A DNA stretch of 64,000 nucleotides from Paraburkholderia bannensis (GTDB lineage: Bacteria > Pseudomonadota > Gammaproteobacteria > Burkholderiales > Burkholderiaceae), in NCBI RefSeq assembly GCF_014200455.1, contig NZ_JACHBW010000013.1, positions 62,001-126,000 on the forward strand, written 5' to 3'. Below are positions 41,875 through 49,756 of this stretch, in pieces. Under the pieces are notes generated by a model. It made no database searches, was not told the origin of the DNA, and saw only the letters and a list, made by a program, of their open reading frames with translations. How positions within the stretch are numbered: position 1 is the stretch's first letter; each line of letters begins with the position of its first letter. The position numbers and the translations under genes were made by a program.

Positions 41875-42786
41875 ATGAATACGGCCGGAATCATCATGAA
41901 GAATTTCAGTGTTTTGATGCGTCGAGCGCGTGCATTGTCAGGCGGCGTGAGCTGTGCGGTTTTGATGGCCGCGCTGGCCGCCTGCAGCACGCAGCAAGGT
42001 TACGGAGTCGGCGCGCAGGCCCAGGCCGAAATGCAGATGCGCGCGGCGACCAGCAAGGACGCGGCGCCCGATACGCCGGGCATGTATCTCGGGCTGATTT
42101 CGCGCATGCAGGCTGAAGGACTCTATTACGCCTCGCTCGCGCATATCGACGCGTTCGAGCGTCAGTACGGCAAGTCGCCTGATTCGATCGTGCTGCGCGC
42201 GGACGCGCTGCGCCTCACCGGTCAGCCAGCCGCAAGCGCGGATGCGTACACGCAGTTGCTCAATACGCCGCTGGCGGCGCGCGGCCATCGCGGTCTTGGA
42301 CTGCTCGCGGGCGCGGCGGGCGATTTCCACAAGGCCGCGCTGGAGTTGAACGAAGCCTCGACGCTCGATCCGACCGACTCGACCACGTTGTCCGATCTGG
42401 GCTACGCATGGCTGCGCGATGGCGATGTGGCGCGCGCGCGCGTGCCGCTGCTCAAGGCGCTCGAACTCGACGCGCACAACGCGAAGATTGTCGCGAACGT
42501 GGCGCTGTTGTTCGAGGCGAGCGGCAGCGATGCGGATGCGCAGGCCATGATGGCGCAGCAAGGTTTGCCGCCCGCCGCGCGCGCCGCGGTCATGAGCGAC
42601 GCGCAGAAAGTGCGCGACGTGCAGCGCGCCCGCGAAGTCGCGGCGCATCGCGCGACGATGGAACAGGAAGCGCAACGCGTCGCGAAGATCGCGGCCATGC
42701 CGGCGCCGCGCGCGCTGGCGAGTTCACAGGGCAACTGGCCGGGCAGCGACGTGCAACCGCGACTGGTCGACCGCTTCGCGCAATGA
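41875..42786 (+). CDS. tadD: TPR lipoprotein TadD
   Basis: TadD-type lipoproteins carry tetratricopeptide repeats and act as pilotins or assembly scaffolds for the Tad secretin. The 303-aa precursor has the lipobox LAACS near residue 37 (from the ATG at 41875; the ATG at 41896 is an equally plausible start). TPR units include YASLAHIDAFERQYGKSPDS, AARGHRGLGLLAGAAGDFHK and TTLSDLGYAWLRDGDVARAR. The C-terminal third is Ala/Gln-rich and probably coiled. Confidence 0.85.
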   Translation: MNTAGIIMKNFSVLMRRARALSGGVSCAVLMAALAACSTQQGYGVGAQAQAEMQMRAATSKDAAPDTPGMYLGLISRMQAEGLYYASLAHIDAFERQYGKSPDSIVLRADALRLTGQPAASADAYTQLLNTPLAARGHRGLGLLAGAAGDFHKAALELNEASTLDPTDSTTLSDLGYAWLRDGDVARARVPLLKALELDAHNAKIVANVALLFEASGSDADAQAMMAQQGLPPAARAAVMSDAQKVRDVQRAREVAAHRATMEQEAQRVAKIAAMPAPRALASSQGNWPGSDVQPRLVDRFAQ

Positions 42787-42830
42787 CGAAGGGCGCGCGG
42801 CGGCAAGCCCGCGCCTCACGGGGAGAAACG

Positions 42831-43181
42831 ATGAAAACAAACCATATTGAGAATACGACGCTCGCGGTGAGATTCAGCAAGATGGCATGCGCCGTGGCGG
42901 GGCTCGTCGGCGCGTTCGCCTTGGTTCCGGCAGCGCATGCGCAAAGCGCCGATGTGTCGAACACCGAAGTCGGACATTCGACCCAGGCCTGGCTGGAACT
43001 GCAGCGCAGCAACGCCCAGGCGGCGCCGGCGTTGCCGATGCTGGGCGCCGAGGCGGGCTACGCGTGGCAGCGCTATATGAAGTCGTTCGACACGGCCATT
43101 CCGGCCAGCTTCGGTTCGACAGTGATCACGGGCGGTTCGCAGGGCGGCGGCTCGGGACTGTCGAGCGGCGGCTCGAACTGA
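42831..43181 (+). CDS. DUF3613 protein of the Tad locus
   Basis: The 116-aa secreted protein starts at the ATG at 42831 with GGGGAG upstream. It has a signal peptide ending near VPAAHAQ, and one DUF3613 domain containing TQAWLELQRSNAQAAPALPM and AGYAWQRYMKSF. A Gly/Ser-rich tail completes it. DUF3613 proteins are found in Burkholderiales, often within tad loci, but I know of no assigned function. It is 1 bp from the following TadG-like gene, so it belongs to the operon. A minor periplasmic pilus factor is the natural guess. Confidence 0.8.
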   Translation: MKTNHIENTTLAVRFSKMACAVAGLVGAFALVPAAHAQSADVSNTEVGHSTQAWLELQRSNAQAAPALPMLGAEAGYAWQRYMKSFDTAIPASFGSTVITGGSQGGGSGLSSGGSN

Positions 43182-43182
43182 G

Positions 43183-45102
43183 ATGATCGGGCATTCACGC
43201 CGGACAGTCCGGCCTGCGGTGTCGGCGCAGTGCAAACGCCCGGCATGGCGGTGGCGCGCGCGTGGGCGCCCGGCCCGGCAGGGCCGCGCCGGGCGGCAGC
43301 GCGGCTCGTTCGCGGCAGTGGCGGCGCTTGGGCTGGTGCTCGCCGTTGCGGCGCTGGGCGTGCTGGACGTAGCCAATCTCTATCTGTCCAAACGCGCGTT
43401 GCAGAATGTCGCCGACCTGGCGGCGCTCGCGGCCGCGCAGCAGATGGACGACCAGTGCGTGCAGCCGCTCGCGACCGCCCGGGCCAATGCGGCGAGCAAC
43501 GGCTTCAGCCTCACCGGCACGACCAACACGCTGGCCGTGCAGTGCGGCCGCTGGGATTCGAGCAGTAGCGGCGCGATGAATTTCGTGACCACCAGCGCTA
43601 CGCCGCCGCTCAACGGTGTGCTGGTGACGGTCACGAAAGTCGTGCCTTATTTCTTCGTTGGCCCGAAGCGCACGCTCACGGCCACCGCGACGGCCAAGGC
43701 GACGGTGATCGGCAGCTTTCAGGTGGGCACTTCGCTCGCCCAGGTGAATCTGCTCAACGGCTTGCTCAGTTCCTTGCTGGGCGGCACGGCGGTGAACCTC
43801 GACGCGGTGTCGTGGCAGGGTATCGCCAACGCCAACATCAAGGTTGCCGATCTGGCGGCGGTCGCGACCACGGCGGGTACCTACGACGGCTTGCTGGCGG
43901 CGCAGACCTCGGTGACGGGCTTGGCCAACATCCTGCTCAGCGCCGTCACGCGGGATAGCGCACTCACGGCCAACGTATCGGCGGCGCAGAATGCGCTTTC
44001 CGCCATTGCGACGCTCGTGCCGCAGGGCTCGCTCAACAGCATCCAGCTCGCGTCGATCAGCGGATCGCAGGCGCTTTTGCAGCTGGGCGTCGCGAATGCG
44101 CAATATGCCGCCGATGCGACCGTGAACGTGTTGCAGATGCTGATCGTGGGCGCGGAAATCGCGGCGGCAGGCAAGTCGCCGGTGGCTTTAAATGTGAGTC
44201 TGGGCGGGTTGAGCGGAGTGTTGCCGCTGAGCGCCGACTTGACGTTGCAGGTGATCTCGCCGCCTACGATAGCGGTGGGCGAACCGGGCTATATCGCCGG
44301 GACGACGACTTGGCGCACCCAGGCGCAGACCGCGCAGATCCTGCTGGGTGTGAATGCCGCGCTCTCAACCGGGCAGGGCACCGTAAGTTCGTTGCTGACC
44401 TCCTGGCTGCTGGACGTCTACCTGCAACTGCCGGTGTACGTGGTAGTGGCTCAGGGCCATGCCTGGCTGCAGTCCGCGCAATGCGCGGCGACCAAGGCCG
44501 CCAGTACGCAGACCATCGGCGTGCAAACCGGTCTTGCGAATATCTGTCTTGGCACACCGTTGGCGACCGGCGTCACCTCGAGCGGCGTCAGCGGATTCAC
44601 TTGCCCCACTTCGCGCTGGACGGTCGCAAGCGTCAAGCTACTCGGCGTTCCCATCGCAGCGGTGACCGCGCCGACAATCCAGATACCGGCCATTCCCGCC
44701 GGTGATATCACCTCGCCCGCGACGCTCTCGTTCGACGGCAACGGCAACCCGCTGGCCGGCAATTCGGTCAACTCGAACCAGATTGGTTCTGTGCTCGACA
44801 ACTCGCTGCAATCGATCCTGACGCAAATTTCGCAGCTCGCGGGTTCAAACGGGTTGCAGTTCCAGTTGTTCGGCAGCACCGACCTCGTGATTGGGCCGAT
44901 CCTCAGTCTGGTTGGCGGACTGATCAGCGGAATCGTGATGCCAATCGTGAACCAGCTGCTCGGGCAGAGTATTTCCGCCATCCTCAACGGCCTCGACACC
45001 GTCCTGCTCGGCCCCTTGCTCCAACTGCTCGGCGTCCAGCTCGGCGTCGCCACCGTGACCGACTACCCGCTCGCCTGCGGCGTCGCAACGCTCGTCAAAT
45101 AA
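43183..45102 (+). CDS. tadG: TadG-like pilus assembly protein
   Basis: TadG-like proteins have a prepilin-like N-terminal membrane segment and a large periplasmic or surface domain. The 639-aa product begins with about 40 basic residues. QRGSFAAVAALGLVLAVAAL follows, where the expected Glu at +5 is Val or Ala, then VANLYLSKRALQNVADLAAL, the TadG/DUF2134 signature. The remaining roughly 500 residues are Ala/Leu/Val/Thr-rich and repetitive, with six cysteines. It ends 10 bp before the sigma54-activator gene. Homology is clear for the first 150 residues only. Confidence 0.8.
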   Translation: MIGHSRRTVRPAVSAQCKRPAWRWRARGRPARQGRAGRQRGSFAAVAALGLVLAVAALGVLDVANLYLSKRALQNVADLAALAAAQQMDDQCVQPLATARANAASNGFSLTGTTNTLAVQCGRWDSSSSGAMNFVTTSATPPLNGVLVTVTKVVPYFFVGPKRTLTATATAKATVIGSFQVGTSLAQVNLLNGLLSSLLGGTAVNLDAVSWQGIANANIKVADLAAVATTAGTYDGLLAAQTSVTGLANILLSAVTRDSALTANVSAAQNALSAIATLVPQGSLNSIQLASISGSQALLQLGVANAQYAADATVNVLQMLIVGAEIAAAGKSPVALNVSLGGLSGVLPLSADLTLQVISPPTIAVGEPGYIAGTTTWRTQAQTAQILLGVNAALSTGQGTVSSLLTSWLLDVYLQLPVYVVVAQGHAWLQSAQCAATKAASTQTIGVQTGLANICLGTPLATGVTSSGVSGFTCPTSRWTVASVKLLGVPIAAVTAPTIQIPAIPAGDITSPATLSFDGNGNPLAGNSVNSNQIGSVLDNSLQSILTQISQLAGSNGLQFQLFGSTDLVIGPILSLVGGLISGIVMPIVNQLLGQSISAILNGLDTVLLGPLLQLLGVQLGVATVTDYPLACGVATLVK

Positions 45103-45112
45103 AAACACCACG

Positions 45113-46501
45113 ATGAGAACCACCACTGCCATCGAGGAACTCGACCTCTACGTCTGGGAAGGCAAAGCCGATATCGTCGAGCGCGTCGCGCGCTGCATGG
45201 CGAGCCTGGACGTCGAGGTGATCCGCGCCGACGACATCGCCATCTCGCCGCAGCGCATCGACGCGCGCGCGTCGATCGCTGTCGTCAGTGTCAGCGTGAT
45301 CGACACCGGCGCGCTCGTACTGCGCGACTGGCAGGCCACGCACGGCATGCCCGTGATCTGGGTCGGCGCGGCTCCGCGCGACAATGATCCGGCGTCCTAT
45401 CCCTCCGAGTATTCGCACATCCTGCCGCTCGACTTCACCTGCGCGGAATTGCGCGGCCTCGTTTCCAAGCTGGTGGTCCAGTTGCGCGCGCACTCCGCGC
45501 AGACGGCCGGTTCGGACGTGCTGGTCGCCGAATCCGAGAGCATGCGCGCGCTGCTCAGGGAGGTCGATACCTTCGCCGACTGCGAGACCACCGTGCTGGT
45601 GCACGGCGAAACCGGCACCGGCAAGGAGCGCATCGCCGAGCTTTTGCATCGCAAGAACAACCGCTATGGCACGGGACCGTTCGTGGCGGTCAACTGCGGC
45701 GCGATTCCCGACGGCTTGTTCGAGTCGCTGTTCTTCGGCCACGCCAAAGGGTCGTTCACGGGCGCGGCGGTCGCGCACAAGGGCTATTTCGAGCAGGCCG
45801 ATGGCGGCACGCTGTTCCTCGACGAAATCGGCGATCTGCCGCTCTATCAGCAGGTCAAGCTGCTGCGCGTGCTGGAGGACGGCACGGTCACGCGCATCGG
45901 CTCGTCCACGCCGCTCAAGGTGGACTTCCGGCTGGTGGCGGCCTCCAACCGCCATCTGCCGCAGTACGTGAAGGACGGCAACTTTCGCGCCGATCTTTAC
46001 TATCGGCTTGCAGTGATCGAGCTGAGCGTGCCGTCGCTGGAGGAGCGCGGCGCGGTGGACAAGATCGCGCTCTTCAAGGCCTTCGTGGCAACCGTGGTGG
46101 GCGAGGAGCGTCTGGAGGCGCTGCCCGAACTGCCGTACTGGCTGGCCGATTCGGTCGCGGCGATGCGCTTTCCCGGCAACGTGCGCGAATTGCGCAATCT
46201 GGCCGAACGGGTGGGGGTGACGGTGCGTCAGATGGGCAGCTGGGACGCCACGCGGCTGCGGCGTCTGCTGGCCAGCTCAGGAGGGGCGCAACCGGTCGCG
46301 GCGGAGCCCGCGGCGCCCATCGTGGACCGTAGCAAATGGGATATGGCCGAACGGGGCCGTTTGCTCTCCGCGCTCGACGCAAACGGTTGGCGTCGCAAAG
46401 ATACGGCCCAATTCCTCGGAATTAGTCGAAAAGTGTTGTGGGAAAAGATACGGAAGTACCAAATTTTCGACGAGGAACCCGCAACCGGCGAAAGTGAGTA
46501 A
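45113..46501 (+). CDS. Sigma54-dependent (NtrC-type) transcriptional activator with degenerate receiver
   Basis: The 462-aa bacterial enhancer-binding protein has three parts. Residues 1-125 form a receiver-like domain lacking the phosphoacceptor Asp: the strand-3 end reads AVVSVSVID, as in VpsR/FleQ-like proteins. The AAA+ domain (about 140-375) has Walker A GETGTGKE, the sigma54-contact loop GSFTGA in place of GAFTGA, and Walker B GGTLFLDEIGDLP. The Fis-type HTH is at about 415-455 (LDANGWRRKDTAQFLGISRK). It sits at the end of the tad operon. The perfect sigma54 promoter at 32552-32568 makes the lipoprotein-ShlB operon its likely target. The input signal is unknown; c-di-GMP or protein level are options. 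Confidence 0.9.
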   Translation: MRTTTAIEELDLYVWEGKADIVERVARCMASLDVEVIRADDIAISPQRIDARASIAVVSVSVIDTGALVLRDWQATHGMPVIWVGAAPRDNDPASYPSEYSHILPLDFTCAELRGLVSKLVVQLRAHSAQTAGSDVLVAESESMRALLREVDTFADCETTVLVHGETGTGKERIAELLHRKNNRYGTGPFVAVNCGAIPDGLFESLFFGHAKGSFTGAAVAHKGYFEQADGGTLFLDEIGDLPLYQQVKLLRVLEDGTVTRIGSSTPLKVDFRLVAASNRHLPQYVKDGNFRADLYYRLAVIELSVPSLEERGAVDKIALFKAFVATVVGEERLEALPELPYWLADSVAAMRFPGNVRELRNLAERVGVTVRQMGSWDATRLRRLLASSGGAQPVAAEPAAPIVDRSKWDMAERGRLLSALDANGWRRKDTAQFLGISRKVLWEKIRKYQIFDEEPATGESE

Positions 46502-46556
46502 TAATTGTGCCGATTTGTAAAATCGTAAAAATAGAACTGTTCAAAACAGGGACTTC

Positions 46557-47303
46557 ATGGACTACAAGTGGAGAGTTCGACAAGTCGCGTTGGCCGCGCT
46601 TTTGTTGATCGGGGGTGTCGAAACCGGCTGCGCTCAACCGCTGCCGGATAGCGCCGCGGCGAATGCTGCGGCCCAGGCGGGTTCGGTTGCCGCGCAGGAT
46701 TCGGGGGCAGCCGTTCAGCAGGCGCAATCCGCTTCGGCGGCGCAGCCTCTGCCAGGCACACCCACGGCGCTCACACCGGCCGAAGCGCAGCAAAGCGCCG
46801 CCGGCAATGTGGCGGAGCTGCAGCAGATGATCCGCGGCTCGGAGCTCAATGAGCTGCGCACGACTTACAACGGCACGTATGGCGCGAGCCTGCTGTTCTA
46901 CGGCAAGGAGATGACGTACTACGTGGCGCTGTTCCAGAACAAGACGTTCTGGCGCGTCATCAAGACGAGCGACGAAACGCGCGCCGAGCTGATCTACCGC
47001 GACTTCGTGCAGAAGACGCTGCAGCTCTCCGACGTCGAGATCCGCCGCACGCGTCTGGATGCGCAGAAGGCATTCACGACCCGCATGATTGCGCTCACGC
47101 AGGATCATGCGAACCGGCTGCAGGCCGACCTCCAGGTCGCGCAGCAGCAACAGGCGATCGTCGCGGACCAGCAGAAGCAGACGCGCGATCAGGCCAACGC
47201 CCTGCAGGCCGAGAAGGCCGCGGCGCAGGATCAACTGCGTGCGGTGCAGCGCCAGGTGCGCGATCTGCAACGTCAGGTGGAAGGCGGTCTGCCGGTTCAC
47301 TGA
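46557..47303 (+). CDS. DUF2968 protein
   Basis: The 248-aa protein has a signal peptide ending around GVETGCAQ (the cysteine could be a lipobox but the context is poor). An Ala/Gln/Ser-rich stretch (about 30-85) follows, then a DUF2968 domain with IRGSELNELRTTYNGTYGAS and YYVALFQNKTFWRVIKT. A C-terminal coiled coil of Gln/Ala/Asp heptads covers about 165-240. It lies 55 bp after the sigma54-activator gene in the same direction and ends at a terminator, so it is probably the last gene of the locus. No function is known to me; a periplasmic scaffold is plausible. Confidence 0.8.
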   Translation: MDYKWRVRQVALAALLLIGGVETGCAQPLPDSAAANAAAQAGSVAAQDSGAAVQQAQSASAAQPLPGTPTALTPAEAQQSAAGNVAELQQMIRGSELNELRTTYNGTYGASLLFYGKEMTYYVALFQNKTFWRVIKTSDETRAELIYRDFVQKTLQLSDVEIRRTRLDAQKAFTTRMIALTQDHANRLQADLQVAQQQQAIVADQQKQTRDQANALQAEKAAAQDQLRAVQRQVRDLQRQVEGGLPVH

Positions 47304-47333
47304 GCGCGGGCCAGACGGTAGTTGGGCTACACG

Positions 47334-47369
47334 AAAAAGGCGGGCGTCGACGATGCGCCGCCTTTTTTT
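47334..47369. terminator. Bidirectional terminator after DUF2968
   Basis: AAAAAGGCGG (47334-47343) pairs with CCGCCTTTTT (47358-47367) with further T residues. It ends the tad/DUF2968 unit on plus and the small protein gene on minus. Confidence 0.85.
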
Positions 47370-47385
47370 CATTTCTGCGGCTGGC

Positions 47386-47583
47386 TCAATGCTTGCCGTG
47401 GCGATGATGGGGATCGTGACCCTTCTTCGCGTCGTCTTTGTGTTTGGGGCTGGCCGGGGCAGGAGCGGGAGCAGGCGAAGGATCGATGGAGATCGGATCG
47501 CTGGCCGGGAAGGTCTCTTCGAGCGCTTCGTCGAGCGGATCTTCCTGCTGGGTCGGGGGGGATTTCGGTTTGGATGCGCTCAT
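47386..47583 (-). CDS. Small protein with DEALEETFPASDP motif
   Basis: This is a 65-aa acidic-to-basic small protein starting at the ATG at 47583, with GGAG 7 bp upstream. Its centre, DEALEETFPASDPISIDPSP, is the hallmark of a widespread family of short, probably disordered proteins in Burkholderia and alphaproteobacteria. A Pro/Ala stretch and a His/Lys-rich tail (KKGHDPHHRHGKH) follow, the latter a possible metal-binding end. The function is unknown. It is monocistronic or loosely downstream of hfq2, with a strong terminator between. Confidence 0.75.
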   Translation of the reverse strand: MSASKPKSPPTQQEDPLDEALEETFPASDPISIDPSPAPAPAPASPKHKDDAKKGHDPHHRHGKH

Positions 47584-47703
47584 GGCGTTCTCCGGTGCGA
47601 GACAGGTCGCACCCAGAATAACGCAAAGGCCAGATCCGTGACGCAAGGCGGATTCCTCGCAGGATTGCGCGCGAAAGAATGATGCGGGCTTGAGGCGGAC
47701 ATG

Positions 47704-47737
47704 CGAAAAAACGATGCGCGCGGGCGGCGCGCATCGT
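47704..47737 (-). terminator. Intrinsic terminator of hfq2
   Basis: ACGATGCGCGC (47711-47721) pairs perfectly over 11 bp with GCGCGCATCGT (47727-47737). On the minus strand it is followed by TTTTTT (complement of 47705-47710), directly after the hfq2 stop. Confidence 0.88.
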
Positions 47738-47752
47738 CGCATGACAGACGGC

Positions 47753-48259
47753 TTAGCTGTTGTTCGAGCCGTCCTGGCCGTTGCCGCCATTGTTCACCGC
47801 GCCATAGAGGCGGCGGCGGCGCGTGACGACGACCGGACCATCCTGCGACTGGGACGAACGCTCGGACGAAGACGGCGCGGAAGGCGACGAAGAACCCGAC
47901 CACGATTCGCGCGGCTCACGAGGCTCGCGGGGTTCGCGCGATTCACGGGGCTCACGCGGACCATGGCTGCCATGACCGCCGTGATTACCGTGCGGGCCGC
48001 GGCTCGTGTGCTCGCCGTGCGCCGGGCGCGGCGCACGCGGACCCGGACGCGTGCCGGTGTCGAGCTGGATGGTGGAGATGGCGCGTTTGTAGATGCCTTG
48101 CAAGCCGACGGGCGTGCGCAGCATCACCAGGTACTGATCGAACGACTCGATGCATCCGGTCAGGCGAATGCCGTTGACCAGATAGATTTCTACGCGCTTG
48201 CGCTCTTTGCGCGCGGCGTTCATGAAGTCGTTTTGCGGGTGCGATTCTGCGGAAGGCAT
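47753..48259 (-). CDS. hfq: Second, elongated Hfq RNA chaperone (Hfq2 type)
   Basis: This is an Sm-like hexameric RNA chaperone for sRNA-mRNA pairing; Burkholderia species are known to carry a second, longer Hfq. The product is 168 aa from the ATG at 48259 (MPSAESHPQNDF). The Sm1 motif is VEIYLVNGIRLTGCIESFDQ, and Sm2 is IYKRAISTIQL, where canonical Hfq has KHAIS. A C-terminal extension of about 100 residues is His/Gly-rich, then has Pro-Arg-Glu repeats (PREPREPRES), a Ser-rich part and an Arg patch RRRRL. A TTG at 48298 is an alternative start. The ordinary Hfq gene (next to hflX) is not in the window. Confidence 0.9.
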   Translation of the reverse strand: MPSAESHPQNDFMNAARKERKRVEIYLVNGIRLTGCIESFDQYLVMLRTPVGLQGIYKRAISTIQLDTGTRPGPRAPRPAHGEHTSRGPHGNHGGHGSHGPREPRESREPREPREPRESWSGSSSPSAPSSSERSSQSQDGPVVVTRRRRLYGAVNNGGNGQDGSNNS

Positions 48260-48802
48260 GGACGAATTCTGGCCGGGCGGCTCAATGCCGCAATTCAATT
48301 GGAAACGTTTGCTCGCCGGGATTCTACCTTGTGTCGGCGAAGCGCGCGTGCGTGGACAACCTTTACTGCAGAACTATACCGGCTCCGGGCCGGCCCGGCA
48401 GTTCGCCGGAGGCAATGCATTGTTACGTCCCTGTGCATGACGAGTCGAGAGCGGCGCGGCCTTTAGCGTATTGGACGGGCGTTGTCGCGCGTGTTCGCAG
48501 CGAGTACGCGTTTTTGAAACAATACACGAAAGCGGGGTGCGATCTGTGGCAGTTGGACGCACTTGCAGCATATACGTTCAACAGCGTAGTGCATGGCGCG
48601 CGCCAGTGCGCGCCAAAATCCCCGCTATTTTCAGGCCATTTGCGGCATTTCCCGGGCGTCGCGCCAGCGCGCGCGTGTTGCAGTTTGTTACGTATCTTCA
48701 CGCCCCTTAATCCCGATAGTGCCGGTTGGCGTTCGAGCGCACCGTTCGGCGGCGCACGTGCGGTCCGGGGCGTAAAAAATCATCGGGCCCATCACACGAA
48801 CC

Positions 48803-48831
48803 GGGAATAAGCGCACCGTGGGTGCCGTTTA
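48803..48831 (+). promoter_or_regulatory. Candidate ECF-type promoter before the lipoprotein-sigma-anti-sigma operon
   Basis: GGGAATAA (48803-48810), then 15 bp, then CGTTTA (48826-48831). This resembles the -35 GGAAT/GGAAC and -10 CGTt pattern of many ECF sigma factors. It lies 134 bp before the small lipoprotein gene at 48965. The remainder of the 705-bp gap 48260-48964 shows no convincing gene: reading frames there lack ribosome-binding sites and family resemblance. Confidence 0.4.
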
Positions 48832-48964
48832 ACACTGTGTCGATGCACGTTGACGATGTTCGCTTCGCGGCCCGGTTCGAGGTGTATCGGCCCAACCGGC
48901 AATTCGCTATCCCAGGCATTCGCGCCGATGCTGTATCGGCATGCGTCCTGGGTGGGAGATCATC

Positions 48965-49132
48965 ATGAAGCGTCTTGGTAGTGTGCGTAGGGTGCTCGCC
49001 GTTGCTCTCTGTTTCGCGTTGACTGCGGTGTCCGGTGCGGGACTCGCCGCCTGCAGCGACATGAACGCCGGCAGCGGCTCGTCGAATAGCGCGTCCGGCA
49101 GCTCGGGCGGTTCCTCGTCCGGCGGCTACTGA
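48965..49132 (+). CDS. Small Gly/Ser-rich lipoprotein
   Basis: The 55-aa lipoprotein precursor starts at the ATG at 48965 with GGGAG upstream. The signal peptide (RVLAVALCFALTAVSGA) ends in the lipobox GLAACS, leaving a mature peptide of about 25 residues made of Asn, Gly and Ser. It has no recognisable domain. It lies 12 bp before the ECF sigma gene, so it is probably the first gene of the operon and may be a sensor or simply a marker of the envelope stimulon. Confidence 0.65.
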   Translation: MKRLGSVRRVLAVALCFALTAVSGAGLAACSDMNAGSGSSNSASGSSGGSSSGGY

Positions 49133-49144
49133 GCGGCGCGCACC

Positions 49145-49756
49145 GTGTTCGGCCGTCCCTCACCGGAATTCGAAGCGCAGGTGGTCGCGCAGCTCGCGCG
49201 CATGCGCCGCTACGCGCGCACGCTCACCGGCGACGCTGCCTGGGCCGACGATCTCGTGCAGGACGCCGCCGAGCGCGCGCTGTCCCGGGCGGCCTCGTTC
49301 CGGCCCGACAGCAATCTGCGCGCGTGGCTGCTGACGATCTTGCGCAATATCTATATCGACCAGTTGCGCGGACGCCGCGAGTTCGCAGTGGACGACGAAA
49401 GCGCGCCGTGGCGCACGCTGGAAGCGCCCCACGGCGAGGTGGACGGTCTCGTGCTGCGCGATCTGCAACGCGCGCTTTATCAACTGCCGGCGGCGCAGCG
49501 TGAAGTGCTGCTGCTGGTGTGCGTGGAGGAGCTCAGTTATCAGGAGGCCTCGGCGGTGCTGGGCGTGCCCGCGGGCACCGTGATGTCGAGGCTTGCGCGT
49601 GCGCGCGAGCATCTGCGCGTGCTGCTCGACCGCGATCCGGCGCAACAGCCGACACAACAGTCGACCCAGGACGCGGCGCGGCATGCCACGCCGCTGCGCG
49701 TGGTTGGCAAATCCGTGGGCAAATCCGATGGCAAAGCAATGGGGACGACGCGATGA
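49145..49756 (+). CDS. ECF-family RNA polymerase sigma factor
   Basis: This extracytoplasmic-function sigma factor, 203 aa, starts at GTG 49145. Region 2 includes DDLVQDAAERALSRAASF and NLRAWLLTILRNIYIDQLRG; region 4 includes LPAAQREVLLLVCVEELSYQ and GTVMSRLARAREHLR. The last 45 residues are a Gln/Thr/Lys-rich tail. The stop overlaps the next gene's ATG (ATGA), the usual arrangement with an anti-sigma factor. It probably activates its own operon from the element at 48803. Confidence 0.9.
   Translation: MFGRPSPEFEAQVVAQLARMRRYARTLTGDAAWADDLVQDAAERALSRAASFRPDSNLRAWLLTILRNIYIDQLRGRREFAVDDESAPWRTLEAPHGEVDGLVLRDLQRALYQLPAAQREVLLLVCVEELSYQEASAVLGVPAGTVMSRLARAREHLRVLLDRDPAQQPTQQSTQDAARHATPLRVVGKSVGKSDGKAMGTTR

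Noticed and set aside
48331..48810. A 159-codon frame between hfq2 and the small lipoprotein.
   Set aside because: No ribosome-binding site, mixed low-information composition and overlap with the proposed ECF promoter; I cannot support it as a gene.
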